Shown here: positions 46,421-57,185 of the stretch, in pieces
Numbering within the stretch: position 1 is the first letter of the stretch
How the letters are laid out: each line of letters starts with the position of its first letter
Notes under the pieces: generated by a model
The model's input: only the letters and a program-made list of their open reading frames with translations
Databases searched by the model: none
What the model was told of the DNA's origin: nothing
DNA from: Papaver somniferum
Lineage: Eukaryota > Streptophyta > Magnoliopsida > Ranunculales > Papaveraceae
DNA length: 64,000 nucleotides
Reading direction: 5' to 3'
NCBI RefSeq assembly: GCF_003573695.1
Contig: NC_039362.1
Location: forward strand, 175,035,690 to 175,099,689
Program-made: the position numbers and the translations under genes

Positions 46421-46869
46421 TCTGTGACCCGAGCTCCGACGAGTACTTGAACCACCAAAAAACCGAAGTAAAATGGCCATAAATGCAAGGAAGAAGAGTC
46501 AAAAACATGTAGCAAGAAACCCATAGAGGCACAGCCATAGAAGAACCTCAACCGTCTAACTGAATTAAGATGAACATACCAAAAAAAAAAAAAGTGCATC
46601 AGCTGGTGCACGGTTTGGTGGAACAATTCACCAAAACAGCAGACAGTCCGTTTGTATAATGAATTATTTTACCATTTACCGTTGTGAGGTAAGCATACCT
46701 TCACCCTACTGCGACTACATTTTGAAAGGAAAAGAAGGTTTTTGTCTGTCTCAACCTCTGCAGTTCCCAACTCAATTTCTTGCAGTGCCCCTTCATGAGA
46801 TATAATGTCTGCTGAAGCTCTGGACACAAGTACCCCTGGAAAATTCAACATAGCAGTTCAAAAAACCCA

Positions 46870-47390
46870 GGTTGCAGAATGTTCTCGTCCCTGAAGATAC
46901 ATAAATGTGATGTCATACTTATAATAAAATAAGACGCATGGAGCACATTGGACTGGACAACACTCTAACTTAATGACTGATTATAGTACTGCATTGTACA
47001 TAGGAGGACTTTAAATGGTGCCGCAGATAGTTTAGCATAACTTGCTAGAAACCAAAACATCACAAGATGTTGGATGACTTTTCCATCAGCCTGACAAATA
47101 TATCATGTCTTGTAAAGAAAGTTTGCTTTACTTCAATGAAATAAAAGTAATATTGGATAGTTTGGTGCTAGCTAAATAATATGTACCCTACCAGGACAAA
47201 CAACCCTTCAGGTATTCAGCTAACACCAACTGAAGCCAACCATGACTTGTTAGTTGTTACCAAGTAGGCCAGTACACATGCTCCCTATCTTATAGAGCAA
47301 AGATGATGAGGGACTTGGAATAGATTTCTGTACCAACCCAAATTTTTAGACCTTGAAGCAAAAGTTTGGAAACTTAGGTTGTTTTTCAGT
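46870..47390. other. Gene-free DNA in unit 3
   Basis: Matches unit 2 around 41570-41640 and 42280-42560 with a gap between. Holds a plus-strand gag scrap at about 47285-47390 (GCAAAGATGATGAGGGACTT). No gene. Confidence 0.5.
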
Positions 47391-47577
47391 TTTCATCAAG
47401 AGATGAGGCCAAATCGTGGTTGTATCTAAAGTCTGTCATCTGTGTCAGTTTCAACAAGCCAAGACCTAACTGGTTGTGCACATGATAGGAAAGTAAGGTC
47501 AAACTAGCTCTTAAGTCAAGTAATGTCTTTTTAACCAATTGATAACTGACCACACAAGAAATTGGTGGCACAACCAA
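47390..47577 (-). pseudogene. Gypsy protease scrap (unit 3)
   Basis: Same decayed protease as in unit 2 (VVPPISCVVSYQLVKK ... DLRASLTLLSYHVHNQLGLG). The shared DLRAS and CVVxYQLVKK changes show that the scrap was already decayed before the units duplicated. Confidence 0.75.
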
Positions 47578-47679
47578 ATTGAAGACCTTAATGCAACAGC
47601 CTTGACACTGAAGTTCTTAGTATCAATATGTAGAAATATAAATAAATTAATATTTGCGCTTGCTGACGTGAAAGGTTAC

Positions 47680-50065
47680 CTTCTCTATTGAAGCCATGTG
47701 TGCTGTTGCGCTTGCTGACATGAAAGGCTTCAGTATGTTATACCAATATCGGAAGTAAAGGAAAAACAAAAGACAGTATGTTATACCAGTATCGTGTATG
47801 AAAACAATGAATTCATAAAGATATTTGTTAGGGGGAGAGCCACTTTTACTAGAAGGAAAGCTAATTGTGGGGTGGATTCAGAAAAATCTTTCCATTTTTC
47901 TGCTGCTCCATTGACAGGCCCTGTCCATGCATTCAATCAGAAACTCCACATTTCATTACCTAAATTGTTTGGTCGATAATTGCAGAAGGTCATAGTCACA
48001 CTGGATAGACGTTCCATGAAAGAATATGTGAGCTTCATAGCCTTGAGAGCTAAAACGCCTTGATTGGACATTGCTGGATCATATATGACAAACACATCGT
48101 TTAATGTTTTCCTGGTTGAGGAAAAAAATAGCAGTTAGCAACTCTTTTAAACAAGGCACACAGAGTTTGAGCTACATCACTGAGACATAATTACTTGGAT
48201 GTCCATTCAGTTACCAAATAGAATAATAACAAAAAAAAAATAACTATACACATTTTTCTACTGACAATAACAATCTAAACAGCAAATCAATCACTGCAAA
48301 ATTTAAACGGACAAACTAAGGAAAATCTAAAATAAATTGAAGAATAGAATGACTATAATATATACATCGGTATTGCCAGAGGCTAAATGGAATGATATAG
48401 GGAAATTCTACCATTTGTGGCTGATATTCCAGATCACTCAACAGTTGTCAGTTATGTTTAAACCTTATTGATACATGACATACATTTGGGTTTAAAATCT
48501 CCCAGCAAGCAAGATGATATCTTTGGAAGAATACAAAAATATCCACTTTAGTTTTTTGTGCATCACTACCGCAGTATGGAACAAATATACTGAGGAGTTG
48601 GACTGCCCTTTTCTTACGAATTTCAAATTTAGTAGGTGCACATACACAAAAATGCTTTCTGTTTGAGGTATGAACAAGTGTTTATTAATGTACATTGAAG
48701 TTCAAATAGATGAAATGCTAAGTACACATGAAAAATCTTTTATCTTATAATTCATTACGGTCTCAATCAGTTCCACAGTCTGAAATGATCCTGGCAAAGT
48801 TGATTGATATCTGAAAATGTTTTGGATATGAACATACAGTATGTGGGAATAGAACTCTAATAAATAATAAATTTGGTCCACTAGAACATTACATCTATGA
48901 ATGTCAATATTATTCATGAAAAGGTATTACTGGGCAGCCTCCGCATACCCCAATGGCCAGTACTGCAGTGCGAATAAAACCTGAGTGCTATGGAATAATT
49001 TTTAAAGAAAATTAAAGATTCGCAACCCTCTCCCTGATGCATCCAAAAGTAAACAAGGAGAATGATAAGGATATGCAGCAGATAATTCCAGGTTGGTTTT
49101 ACGTGATCTAAGCTGTGTTGCAACAATACGGATACAGTATCGGATACAAGATACCAGTACGCTACTATGATACACCAACTTGAAAAACTAAAATACGGCG
49201 ATACGGCATACTCAATATTGATCAGTAGTTTAACATAAATATATTATTTGTAAGATAGAAATTTAACAAAACACATACATGTGTTTGCATGATTAAAATA
49301 TAATATGTATGATTAACCTCACTGAAGAGAGAAAAAGTCTGGATAAGAAGGAAGAAAGTCTAGAGCAAGATCAGTGGACAGATTCAGAACTAATATTTTG
49401 TCACTATAGTTAAAACTTCTCATAGAATCTAGTAAAATATCTAAATTTTCTAATATTTAGTCAAAGTTTTCTAACTGAGTTGTATCTTGAAGTATTGGGA
49501 GTATTAGTACACGTATCCGTGTAAATACATATCGATACGGCTGATTATTTTTTTTAGGCGTATCGTTGTAACACAGGATCTAAGTAATAAAATTTGGATA
49601 CTCCGATCCTAATATGTAAACAAAAATGGGAAACATATAATTTAGCAGCAAACTATGCACATGCCAGAATGTTGTGCCATGTTTCAACTTCCAAGCACGA
49701 ATTTCACCTCAAATAGGAAACTGGATAACGTACCACCCAACAATGCTGTTGTCGGAATTAACCTCTCTCAAGATCTCATCATTTCAAGCTGATAATTAGC
49801 TCTATCTTCTTCAATCTCCTCATCCCTAATCTGAAATTGTAATGCAAACCCAGGTTCAAGCACAGGTATAAGTATTCATTACAAACACAATACAGTTCTG
49901 CACGTATAAAAGTTCCTTAAACACGAGGAAATGAGATTCACATACTGGGAAAGAAAAACAACTCGTAAATTTAGAATGCTGTCAGCTGCCAACATCTAAA
50001 CCAAAACTTTCCCTGTAACTAGAGCCTGCTGGAGAAAACTCCTTGCAAATCCACCCTTGTTATTA
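47680..50065 (-). pseudogene. eIF3h pseudogene, unit 3 (introns retained)
   Basis: Minus-strand exon remnants: about 49950-50062 (FARSFLQQALVTGK), 49734-49830 (DEEIEEDRANYQLEMM-like, then frame-shifted near REVN), 48750-48810 (YQSTLPGSFQTVELIETVMN, the best preserved copy of this exon), and about 47895-48115 (YDPAMSNQGVLALKAMKLTY). The last exon is rearranged: the GCGCTTGCTGAC word is repeated at about 47657 and 47708. The donor after the third exon is lost. Together with unit 2 it shows the ancestral segment carried most of a genuine eIF3h gene. Not functional. Confidence 0.8.
49113..49576. mobile_element. hAT-like MITE (464 bp) private to unit 3
   Basis: Inverted termini CTGTGTTGCAACAATACG (49113-49130) and CGTATCGTTGTAACACAG (49559-49576) match at 16 of 18. 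Target duplication GATCTAAG, 8 bp, at 49105-49112 and 49577-49584. Unit 2 carries the uninterrupted site (GTGATCTAGGTAATAAAATT near 44198), so the insertion came after the units separated. ATACGG words repeat at both ends. No protein is encoded. Confidence 0.9.
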
Positions 50066-50862
50066 CGTTCATGTTCCTATTTCATGACCATCCTCCTAAA
50101 TACATCATTCACAAGAAGGAGCATCACTCAATAGTGGACAAAATTAAACATAATCGTAGAGAGGAACTTCAAGGTTGAGTAAACAAAATTCTGCAGTGAA
50201 TGTTCCCCAGATGTTTGCCAGCCATGCATAAACAAAATTAACAGTAAACATCACTCAAATTGGTTATCTATACAGTGAAATTGGGTTTGGTAATGCATTT
50301 ATCTCTCCCCTCCTGTAATTACCCATCAACTTTAGCAAGGTGTACACTCAGTTCTTCTCTAACTAATCTAACCACGTATAAGATTCTTAAAGATACATCA
50401 AATTTATCATAACCCTTCCATTTAACCCACCTCACTGTCCAAATAAACCAATCCAATACTATTTAACGACTAGTACATCAAAACAAAAACATAGAAGCTT
50501 GAAAAATCCAAATAAAATCTTAGCATACACAAACAGATAAAAGAAGGCATTAAAGTTCCATGTCGGTTGCAGGCAGAAACAAAGTGCCGATCACATAACA
50601 AAAGCTGATGGGTTGTAACAATACAGCAGAAAGAACAAAATCATAAAAGCATTAAAAAAAAAAGAACAACTCCTGATATGAATTGCAAAAAACTATGGCT
50701 CTAGATTGGAGACAACATATTACTGATTTTAAGAAGTCCATGATACATATGAAGGTAAGGGTCTGAAAATTAGAAGAAAGCATATTACTAACAACTCAAG
50801 GAATATGCAACAGCAAGAACAATAACGTATACAACTTCACCAGTTTTTCTTCCTTCCACAGA
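50066..50862. other. Spacer between eIF3h remnant and F-box gene, unit 3
   Basis: Collinear with 44700-45580 of unit 2, interrupted by small indels. It probably contains the 3' UTR of the F-box gene at the right end. No further gene. Confidence 0.5.
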
Positions 50863-52044
50863 TTATTCTTCTTCTTTAGGGTTCTCTAATTCCTCTATTT
50901 CCTCTGTACCCCCAACATAAGTACCAGACTTGAGAGAAACTAAGCTTTCAATATAGTACCCGGCATTCCTGCTGAAACTACCACCGTTACTTAGTTTTCT
51001 AGCACTTCCATGTTCTAGGTCATACAAAACTAATCCACCCAAATTCATGAATAGAATTTTACCCTTCTCAAAAGACCACAACACAACTAAATCTGAAATA
51101 CAGTCCATGATAATGCTCTCATGAATAATGATATAGTGTCTAGCCCAAGATTCATGAACTCCATAATCCAGCATCTCCCATACTTCAACATTAATCTTAA
51201 CACCATTAACGTATGAGCTTTCAAGTATGCAAAGGAACCCTTCCAACACTCCCAGAATTATAAGATCATCCTCACGACTCTTCTTTAAAAGTTCTTTCGG
51301 CAGTTGCATTTCTTTGAAACTCTCGTCACATATATCTAAAGAGAGTAAGAAAAACTTATCTTGAGCCTTCTCTAACCAATGATGGTATCCATTAAAAAGC
51401 ACTCCATGCCTTTGCACAGAATCACAAAACACATAAGGCATAGTTGGCCCAGGTTTCCATGAATTTGATGCTACCGAATAGAATTGGAAAACTGTATCCT
51501 TGCTTCGAGGAGATGTTAGACCTAGTGCCAACTTGTAATCATCAGACTTATGATCATAACCAAAAGCAAATATCGCAGACATTTCAATTCCATCAATTTT
51601 AATCATCGGTGGTAATCTTTTATATTCTCTCGTTGCTGCGTTCCAAAGACAAAGAAACTCCCTAACACCATGTATTTCACCGAAAGTTTCCATTACCCAT
51701 ATACAAACTAAACCATAACATGATCCAACGAATCTAACAACATAATGAAAATAAGAATTGAACGGGAAATCGATTTCAATAGCAGAGGGTTTAATTTCAG
51801 ATACTGATGATTCTAATACATCTAAACTGATGGGGTAAAATCTATTTTCATAAGCAGAAGATTCAAGCATGAGAATAGGTTTATTTTTTGTGTGGGCAGT
51901 AAGATGAAGGTGCAATTTAACAAAATCAGAGGTAGAGATTAGGGCATACCATTTCTTGCAAACACACTTAAATTTAAGTAATGGTTTAACTGGTAACCTC
52001 AATAGAATTTCATTGTAGATGATCTCTTCCGGAATCCTTGACAT
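50863..52044 (-). CDS. F-box protein with F-box-associated (FBA) domain, 393 aa
   Basis: Such proteins are substrate receptors of SCF ubiquitin ligases: the F-box binds SKP1/ASK and the C-terminal domain picks the target. Residues 1-45 form the F-box (IPEEIIYNEILLRLPVKPLL, KFKCVCKKWYALIS). Residues 105-375 follow the plant FBA pattern: GSCYGLVCIW, FLCLWNAATREYKRLPP, FGYDHKSDDYKLALG, FYSVASNSWKPGP, NGYHHWLE, ILGVLEGFLCI, VEVWEMLDYGVHESW. It ends in an acidic tail. Single exon and normal length for the At3g06240/CPR1-like group; the start is the first ATG, in the same context as the dead unit 1 copy. It is the only intact member of three tandem copies. Substrate unknown. Confidence 0.88.
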   Translation of the reverse strand: MSRIPEEIIYNEILLRLPVKPLLKFKCVCKKWYALISTSDFVKLHLHLTAHTKNKPILMLESSAYENRFYPISLDVLESSVSEIKPSAIEIDFPFNSYFHYVVRFVGSCYGLVCIWVMETFGEIHGVREFLCLWNAATREYKRLPPMIKIDGIEMSAIFAFGYDHKSDDYKLALGLTSPRSKDTVFQFYSVASNSWKPGPTMPYVFCDSVQRHGVLFNGYHHWLEKAQDKFFLLSLDICDESFKEMQLPKELLKKSREDDLIILGVLEGFLCILESSYVNGVKINVEVWEMLDYGVHESWARHYIIIHESIIMDCISDLVVLWSFEKGKILFMNLGGLVLYDLEHGSARKLSNGGSFSRNAGYYIESLVSLKSGTYVGGTEEIEELENPKEEE

Positions 52045-52334
52045 TTTTCCAATTCAGCTTCCAATTTCTTCTTTACCGATTGAAAGTTAGGGTTTATAGT
52101 GATAAAAGAAGAAACCAAGAAAATGATTTTGCGGAGACTATGAAAGTTAAGGTTTATACCTCCCGATCAAACTTTCATTTCTAATTTTTGGAGATTAGGG
52201 TTTGGAAATTTCATATAGAGACAGGGAGAGAGTTTTGGGCAAAATGAATAGAGGTATTGTGTTTTGGACCAGCGAACCAACCGTAGAGTTTGCGTATTAG
52301 GTAAAAGGGCCGAGCTTGGGGGTCGGAAGCACGA
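52045..52334. other. Upstream flank of the F-box gene
   Basis: Presumed promoter/5' UTR on the minus strand. No TATA box was assigned. 52321-52334 (GGTCGGAAGCACGA) is the left target duplication of the LINE that follows. Confidence 0.5.
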
Positions 52335-52377
52335 TTTTTTTTTTTTTTTTTTTTGAAGCATGAAGATATTATTAAAA

Positions 52378-55180
52378 TTAAGCGGCAATTACGCGAGGAT
52401 AAGTAATACCCAAGGAGTCATCCATTACAATTTGATTGATACATGGTGGGATTGTGTGATCCCAAAATAAAGTTGTAAGGTTCTCTAATTGACTTTTGTC
52501 CGCTGCCAGATTGGCTAATCCGTCTGCCGCTTGATTGTCTTCCCTGTAATTGTGGTTGATGGTGCAGTGAGGGATCTGACCCATGATTTGTTTGGTTTTA
52601 GCGATGATAAGCACGAAAGTGAAACATATTTTCACCCATAAATACATTAGATGGGACTCATTTTATCACTAATAATCTTGTTTTAAGTGTTTTTAAGGAA
52701 ATAAGCTCTTGTGGAAAATGTTGCTCGAAAAGTTGTTAAAAGCACCCACGGAGGACACATGTTATTCGGAGTCTTACTATTGGTCAAGGGTCATCTCAAT
52801 TACTAAAGGACACCTCATTGATAAGAGGCACCTTCTTTACTATTTACACCCTTGGCTATTCGCACCCCATCTCTGTTAAGGGGCGACCATCTTCTTCCCC
52901 ATTTGAATCTGATTTTTGGCGGGAAAAATGGCAGCAAATATTAGGGTTCGATTTTTGGTGGAAATTAAAGAAGATTCAATCGCTGGATTCAGTTCTGTTG
53001 GATCTGTTAGCAGTAAACAGGCTTGGTATAGTCATTGTATTCGAAAGAATTGGGCTGGATATCCGTGTGAAGCGAAACAGAGTGTGGAAAAGATATCGAG
53101 TTTCTGTAAGTGATTACAAGAGATCTTCTCGAGATTTTCTTTCTGTTTTCGTTGGAGAATGACTTATTCTTACCAAACAGGAATGGTAAGTGCGTTGTAA
53201 TTAAGAAAATCAAGGAGTTACACAGAGTTTTGATAATGCAGGGAACTGCATTCAAGAGGAAGATTATCACGAAATATTTGATGATACGTATTGCATGGGA
53301 GAAGATTTTCTTCTTTACTCAACAAAATTCTACCCTATCAAGCCAAGATAAACAAGGAAAGCCAGCTCAGAACACGCATATGAGAAGAAAAGGAAAGATA
53401 CGTGGAGTTAAACAAGATAAAGCATATTCCTCTGAAATATTCATGTGAGATATTTTTGGACTTCGGCTACATTTTTGGAAGTTTCTTGTGTGAATAAACC
53501 GAGTATTACTCCACCAGAATGTGTATGGCACGCGTTTGGAGAGATTTGACAGCAGTAGAGGCGTGAAGAGAAGAAAAACAGGAAAGAAATATTCCCGCAT
53601 CTGCTGAGAATTGAAGAGAAAATTATACGGAGTTATAGTGGAAGATTTGGTGCTGGTGAGGTATAAAAAGGCCATCGGATGTCTTAGAAAAGATATCGAG
53701 AGTTTGGGGCGAAGAATAGAGAGTTGCAGAGCAACTTCTCTGCTGTTGCCGTGAAGAAGAAGACGAAGAACACAGACGACTCAGTAGGTCTGTCGTTTTA
53801 GAACTATCACATTTTCTGGTCTTAGTGACAGTTTTTCTACGACAGTTTCCGAATATTGTTTACTGTAACAAGTGCATAAGTTGTAACGGGGCTTTTGTAA
53901 CGGCTGACAACCGTTGCAAACTCCCTATTTATAGTCTTTTCTCTTCTTTTCTTTATTGTAAGCACTAATTGAGCTATAAAAATATCTTTTGAGAGTGTCT
54001 ACAATATGAGAAGTTAAACCCCTACACCGGGTCGACGGAGGAATCCGAATTTCATACATGGGTGAATTTATTTTATTCTCTATATGACTTTTGCACTAAT
54101 TAAAATAGAATTATGATTTTGATTAATTAGTTATCATTTTATTAGATGGGTCATGCTTGCTTAAATGTTTGATGTCCCATGCTTACGATTTATAACTAAT
54201 GTTTTGAGGATCTACTTTGGAAAAACAAGAGTCGATGTTTTATTTATTTATTGAGTGATAATTGTTGAGAATGAATAATTGAGCCTTATGATATGAATTT
54301 GGTGGAATCCTAGTCCCAGTAACCCTCACTTTATTATTTTCATTAAACCTTTAAATTTAGTCTTCAAAAGTCTTAGAGTTCGAATCCTATTTACTACGAC
54401 AACAAATTAAAAATCATATCAAGCGATCATTCCTGATATGTACCATGGTGGATCGACATCTGAGGTTAAGAATCGAAGTAGGTTATCCGAATCGGTTTCA
54501 AATTGAACCTTTGGCCAACTTCGTTCTTTTGTCGTCCTGGTCTCTATGAGCATTTCCCATGACTCAGCTGTGAGGGCGGTGGTAATTCCTAGTGGTTGTG
54601 CTACGGCTACCAGGGTGTTGGCATAAGCATCTCTGCAGATGAAACCTTCTCCATCTATTCCGGGGCGTCCTCGCGCTGCTCCATCTGTGTTGATCTTGAC
54701 CCACTCTATATTAGGTTTGATCCAGCCTATGAAGATTGTAGTAGACGTTCGTTCTCCATTTCTTGGGTTTGCAGGAGCTGATATTCCAAGTAGCACGGGA
54801 GGGAGGTGCTCTTGTGCCCAAGAGAACTCTTGTTGAAGAGAGAGATCCATCTGGGCGATGTTACCCGCATTTGGTTGTCGTTGTCGATAAATGTAATCAT
54901 TTCTAGCTATCCAGAAAGACCAGAAAAGGAAACAGAAGGTTGTTTTGACAAAGGGGTGAGTTTTCAATTGTAAAATTTGTGAGATTGTCATTTGATGATT
55001 TGGAAAGTTTAGAAGATTTTGGGTTGTGGTTAAGTGACTAGGGAGTCTTGTGTGGAGAATGTTCCATGCGACCACAGCCACGCGACAATGGAGGAGAATG
55101 TGGCCAGCAGATTCCGGACCAGTGCTACATTGTGGACAAACGTCGGTATCGATGAGGTGGATATGGTTTAGAATATTGAA
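52378..55180 (-). pseudogene. LINE ORF2 C-terminus: zf-RVT and RNase H (RVT_3), interrupted
   Basis: Open from about 55180 to 54427 (CPQCSTGPESAGHILLHC, then WIKPNIEWVKINTDGAARGR, GFICRDAYANTLVAVAQPLG, AESWEML, FETDSDNLLRFL), then interrupted by the solo LTR and continued at 52599-52378 (IPHCTINHNYREDNQAADGL, ANLAADKS, stop at 52378). The frame is exactly restored across the insertion once one 5-bp duplication is removed. The D..E..D acidic residues of the RNase H fold appear conserved. It is 5'-truncated, with no reverse transcriptase, so it was dead on arrival. Confidence 0.85.
52605..54421 (+). mobile_element. Solo LTR of an Athila-type element (1817 bp)
   Basis: TG...CA bounded: TGATAAGCAC at 52605 and ATATCA ending at 54421. 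Five-base target duplication AGCGA at 52600-52604 and 54422-54426. Related to the LTRs at 20816 and 29757 (shared GGAGGACACATGTTATTCGG near 52749, GTATAAAAAG TATA box near 53662, purine-rich transcribed stretch), but clearly diverged. No internal region, so it arose by LTR-LTR recombination. Confidence 0.92.
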
Positions 55181-55213
55181 GGTCGGGAAGCACGAGTTAC
55201 TATTAGTGAAAGT

Positions 55214-55440
55214 CTTTTTTTTTTTTGGATAACTAGATGATTTTATTCAACAAATCTTGTCAGCTTCATAAAACCTGGATAATAGAATATCAATACTGAA
55301 CTCTTCAACTACTAACTTATCCATCCTCACTGTTTTGGAAATGGAATTAGAAATCTGATTAACATTTCTACTTACATGACTGATTATAAACGAAGAAAAA
55401 GAATCTAGTAAAACAATTATGTCTCTTAAAAGCTTCCTAC
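55214..55440 (-). mobile_element. LINE 3' tail fragment
   Basis: Poly-T at about 55211-55222, then a minus-strand frame ending in HVSRNVNQISNSISK and FYEADKIC, the usual C-terminal RNase H phrase (HV.RE.N..AD.LA) of plant LINEs. Similar phrases TACTATTAGTGAAAGT (about 55198) and TACTACTAGTGAAAGT (about 55438) on either side fit a target duplication of about 16 bp. Only about 220 bases were inserted. Confidence 0.7.
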
Positions 55441-57018
55441 TACTAGTGAAAGTTAAAACTCAGAAGTTACTATTAGTGAAAGTTGAAACTCAGAAGTTGG
55501 TAAAGTGAGGTCATAAAATTTTATTCAAGGCCGTTAAAAGTGTACATATTTGATTTCAATCGGCCAATCATGTACCGACCTTAGAGCAAGAGCTATGGAG
55601 TATCAGACAGCAGCAGTTATTATTCCACGTTGAATTAGTTAGACCAAAATCATGTCATTATAAGAGAAGTAACCACTCCATTTAGCGCTTTTATTTAGGA
55701 TTTTACTTTGAAGTAAAACTCAATAGTTATAGGTTTCCATAAGAGGGGTAAATCTCATACATTAATTAAATATAGCAGATTTGAGTTCGGAAAATTGGAG
55801 TGATCATAGATGGGTGGTTCCTGAAACCATTTCATTTGTTAGTTCCGGCCTAATCTTCATCAGTAAGACAATTTGTTGCTCGTTTCAACATTATTGTCTG
55901 CTCTTGGATTGATAGCTTCACTCCCAAATTCAGCTGATACCAAGGGCAGTAACAGTGAGAGTGAAGTCAACCATGTCGCCAAAGTGATCGATACTTTGAG
56001 AGATGATAAAAAAAAAGAGAATGAATTTCTTTTTGTGGTTTAATTGTTTGGAATGGTTACTGCAAATAATCAACGCCGAAAATGCTGGACTACAATGCAC
56101 TGAGTTCATGTGGCTAGGTTGGAAAAAGGAGATGAAGATGCTTGTGGTTCAAACCACAAAGACAAGAAAGTAGCAAAGATTTTTCATCTGTTTCGATTAA
56201 AGAAGGGTTTGCTTTGATTTATTTGGATGTTGCAAGTGTGATCCTGCCCAAAGGTGATTCATACTAGTAATATTTGAAATAAAATCATATCTAATAATTG
56301 GTTTAAATTTTCCCTCTTTTCTATTGAGCCCAAAGGTTTAATAGAAATGTTGTTTGCTAATCCTAGAATCTTGATTTCAAACTTGACTCATGTATGTCAG
56401 AGTTCTATCCAAAGGTGAATCTATAATTTTATCGAGTCATGTTAGAGTTTAAGATGTTTACTTTTGCTTATTATTACTTATTGATTTTGAGACTCATTTA
56501 TGTCATGGCTGTCAAGTTCTACTTCAAAGTAGCAAGAACCCGAAACAGAAGGGATAAATGGATTAGTTACTTCTCTCACTTCATTCTACGAGTGTTACAA
56601 TATGACTCACCCATAAATGATATTCATAATATTTGTTTCCGAATTGTGACATAGTACATGTGCATTTAGTGCATTTATTCAGATTTTGCATTTGATCAAA
56701 ATGTCACGTGGCCAAAATGAAGTTGATAGCCATATCTACGAGAGCCGCCATTATACACCCCTATTTGACATGCATCAAAGTTTTAGATCAGAGAAACAAT
56801 TAATACTCCAAGGCTTACAGATTTTTGTGGGAGACACAATCCTATGCGACTCCCTACTAGTTTCTTGGTAGGTAGTGGCGGAACCACCCCCCCACCCCCA
56901 CCCACGATAAATCTAAACATGTAATTTATCTTTTAAAAAATAAAATTTATTAGTTAGTCTACCAAGACCATTAAGTTAGCCCATCAGGTCAAAGTGGCTT
57001 TGGATCCTCTGTGACCTA
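55441..57018. other. Gene-free intergenic DNA
   Basis: No convincing gene. A third copy of the TTACTATTAGTGAAAGTTGA phrase lies at about 55465. Around 55900-56030 a short plus-strand frame (ADTKGSNSESEVNHVAKV) is open for about 40 codons but has no known motif. A C-rich tract lies at 56884-56904. Confidence 0.45.
56884..56904 (-). repeat. C-rich tract, G-quadruplex capable on the minus strand
   Basis: Runs of 7, 5 and 3 C separated by single A. The minus strand can supply four runs of three or more G with one-base loops. No gene borders it, so any role is unproven. Confidence 0.6.
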
Positions 57019-57019
57019 T

Positions 57020-57185
57020 TTTGGTGTCTTCTTGCCCCTCCGGTAACAATCCACCATGTGTCCAAAGTAGTTTTCCATTAATAAAAGAAGCGGTCACCGT
57101 TAGAGAGGAGAGAAAATCAAGGAAGAAAATTCAAACCAATAAAGACTCCAACCAAATTGTGGATATTTTTTTTACCGAGCCTATT
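57020..57185. repeat. Left arm of a roughly 165-bp inverted repeat
   Basis: Reverse-complementary to 59535-59700 with about 85-90% identity. The core phrases are ATTAATAAAAGAAG, GGTCACCGTTAGAGAGGAGA and CAATAAAGACTC. The arms enclose about 2.35 kb. Arms this long suggest Mutator-type terminal repeats or two opposed copies of a short element. No target duplication was found at the outer edges. Confidence 0.75.

Larger units (their letters stand above)
41231..46600. repeat. Segmental duplication, unit 2
   Basis: Landmarks in order: TTCTTGCAGTGC (about 41449), CCTGGAAAATTCAATATAGC (41507), gag/protease scraps (42480-42770), eIF3h (42871-44690), F-box (45585-46420), TGCACGGTTTGGTGGA (about 46606). 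A unit-specific stretch at about 41660-42250 has no partner in unit 3. At 44195-44210 it keeps the empty site of the MITE present in unit 3. Confidence 0.75.
46601..52180. repeat. Segmental duplication, unit 3 (most complete)
   Basis: Landmarks: TTCTTGCAGTGC (about 46780), CCTGGAAAATTCAACATAGC (46836), protease scrap (47400-47577), eIF3h (47680-50065), intact F-box gene (50863-52044). Similarity to the unit 1 upstream flank fades near 52180. Contains a private MITE (49113-49576). Confidence 0.75.
52335..55180 (-). mobile_element. 5'-truncated LINE (zf-RVT and RNase H end), split by a solo LTR
   Basis: Minus strand. The poly-A tail appears as poly-T at 52335-52354. Flanks GGTCGGAAGCACGA (52321-52334) and GGTCGGGAAGCACGA (55181-55195) are a 14-15 bp target duplication with one extra G on the right. 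Only the 3' kilobase of the LINE was inserted: the zinc-knuckle region and RNase H-like domain. A different lineage from the LINE at 15-31.8 kb, which has no RNase H. Confidence 0.85.

Noticed and set aside
55880..56030. Possible exon (ADTKGSNSESEVNHVAKV)
   Set aside because: About 40 codons, no recognisable domain, no convincing splice borders or neighbouring exon.
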